Source: Clostridiales bacterium UBA4706
Lineage (GTDB): Bacteria > Bacillota > Clostridia > Oscillospirales > Oscillospiraceae
Assembly (NCBI GenBank): GCA_002404605.1
Contig: DHKA01000080.1
Span: forward strand, 1-57,056
Direction of reading: 5' to 3'
DNA length: 57,056 bases
This document shows positions 57,018 through 57,056 of this stretch, piece after piece (position 1 is the stretch's first letter; each line of letters starts with the position of its first letter). Below the pieces are notes generated by a model. The model was not told the origin of the DNA. It saw only the letters and a list, made by a program, of their open reading frames with translations, and ran no database searches. The position numbers and the translations under genes are program-made.

Positions 57018-57056
57018 ATCCCCGTCTTTCGATTCTGAAGTGACCCCGAAAAGTTA

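Noticed and set aside
1..57056. CRISPR arrays, rRNA genes, transposase genes or known riboswitches
   Set aside because: No regularly spaced direct repeats, rRNA-like blocks, transposase motifs or recognisable riboswitch cores were seen by eye on either strand; covariance searches could not be run.

Overview
The window is chromosomal DNA of a GC-rich, spore-forming, anaerobic member of the Clostridia, most like the Oscillospiraceae/Ruminococcaceae group. Sporulation genes (spmA, spmB, spoIID, an AbrB-type regulator) indicate an endospore former. A one-piece pyruvate:ferredoxin oxidoreductase, a 2x[4Fe-4S] ferredoxin and an Old-Yellow-Enzyme-type NADH oxidoreductase indicate anaerobic metabolism. 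The ctsR/mcsA/clpC stress locus, the asp23-fakA pair and the CCCTTGTGTAAAGGGAG-type intergenic repeat also fit that lineage. This assignment is inference from gene content; no database was searched.

Layout. 1-2.7 kb: a small unknown gene, a DUF1934 gene, a palindromic repeat, spmA-spmB, and an abrB-like gene with a Spo0A-box-like site upstream. 2.7-7.1 kb (minus strand): a lipid-kinase gene and plsC, both frameshifted, then a cytidylate-kinase-like gene, rsmI, a tRNA/rRNA adenine methyltransferase and a ferredoxin. 7.3-11.1 kb: ctsR, mcsA (no mcsB) and clpC. 11-17.6 kb: spoIID, membrane proteins including MscS, a membrane-anchored protein that appears to start at a non-AUG codon, a PfoR/EIIC-type membrane protein and a MerR regulator, followed by a promoter-terminator cassette with no ORF. 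17.9-27.1 kb: GH25 lysozyme, fakA, asp23-like, pyruvate:ferredoxin oxidoreductase, an acyltransferase and a DUF2974 hydrolase. 27.2-36 kb: DUF169, a MalY/PatB C-S lyase, an APC permease, an M24 peptidase, a glutaredoxin-like protein, MarR, an OYE-type oxidoreductase and a divergent TetR with a near-perfect 34-bp operator. 36-44.6 kb: two cell-surface polysaccharide glycosyltransferases, DUF2284, a DnaQ-like exonuclease, an ECF sigma/anti-sigma pair, a GntR-ABC transporter operon and a zinc-ribbon repeat protein. 44.7-53.5 kb (minus strand): a six-gene arginine deiminase operon (arcA, arcB, arcC, a YfcC antiporter, an AraC regulator with two DNA-binding domains, argR), preceded by argS.

From 53.7 kb to the right edge lies the most unusual region. 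An intact tRNA-Ser(UGA) is preceded by a 5' fragment of a second tRNA-Ser and followed directly by a tyrosine integrase, an excisionase-like gene, a free-standing Spo0A DNA-binding domain with three 0A-box-like sites in front of it, a MazF-type toxin with no visible antitoxin, and a sortase without its usual membrane anchor. This looks like the left end of an integrative element that entered at the 3' end of tRNA-Ser and continues beyond the window. Its stand-alone Spo0A DNA-binding protein could link element behaviour to host sporulation control; that link is a hypothesis. No CRISPR array, rRNA operon or insertion sequence transposase was seen.
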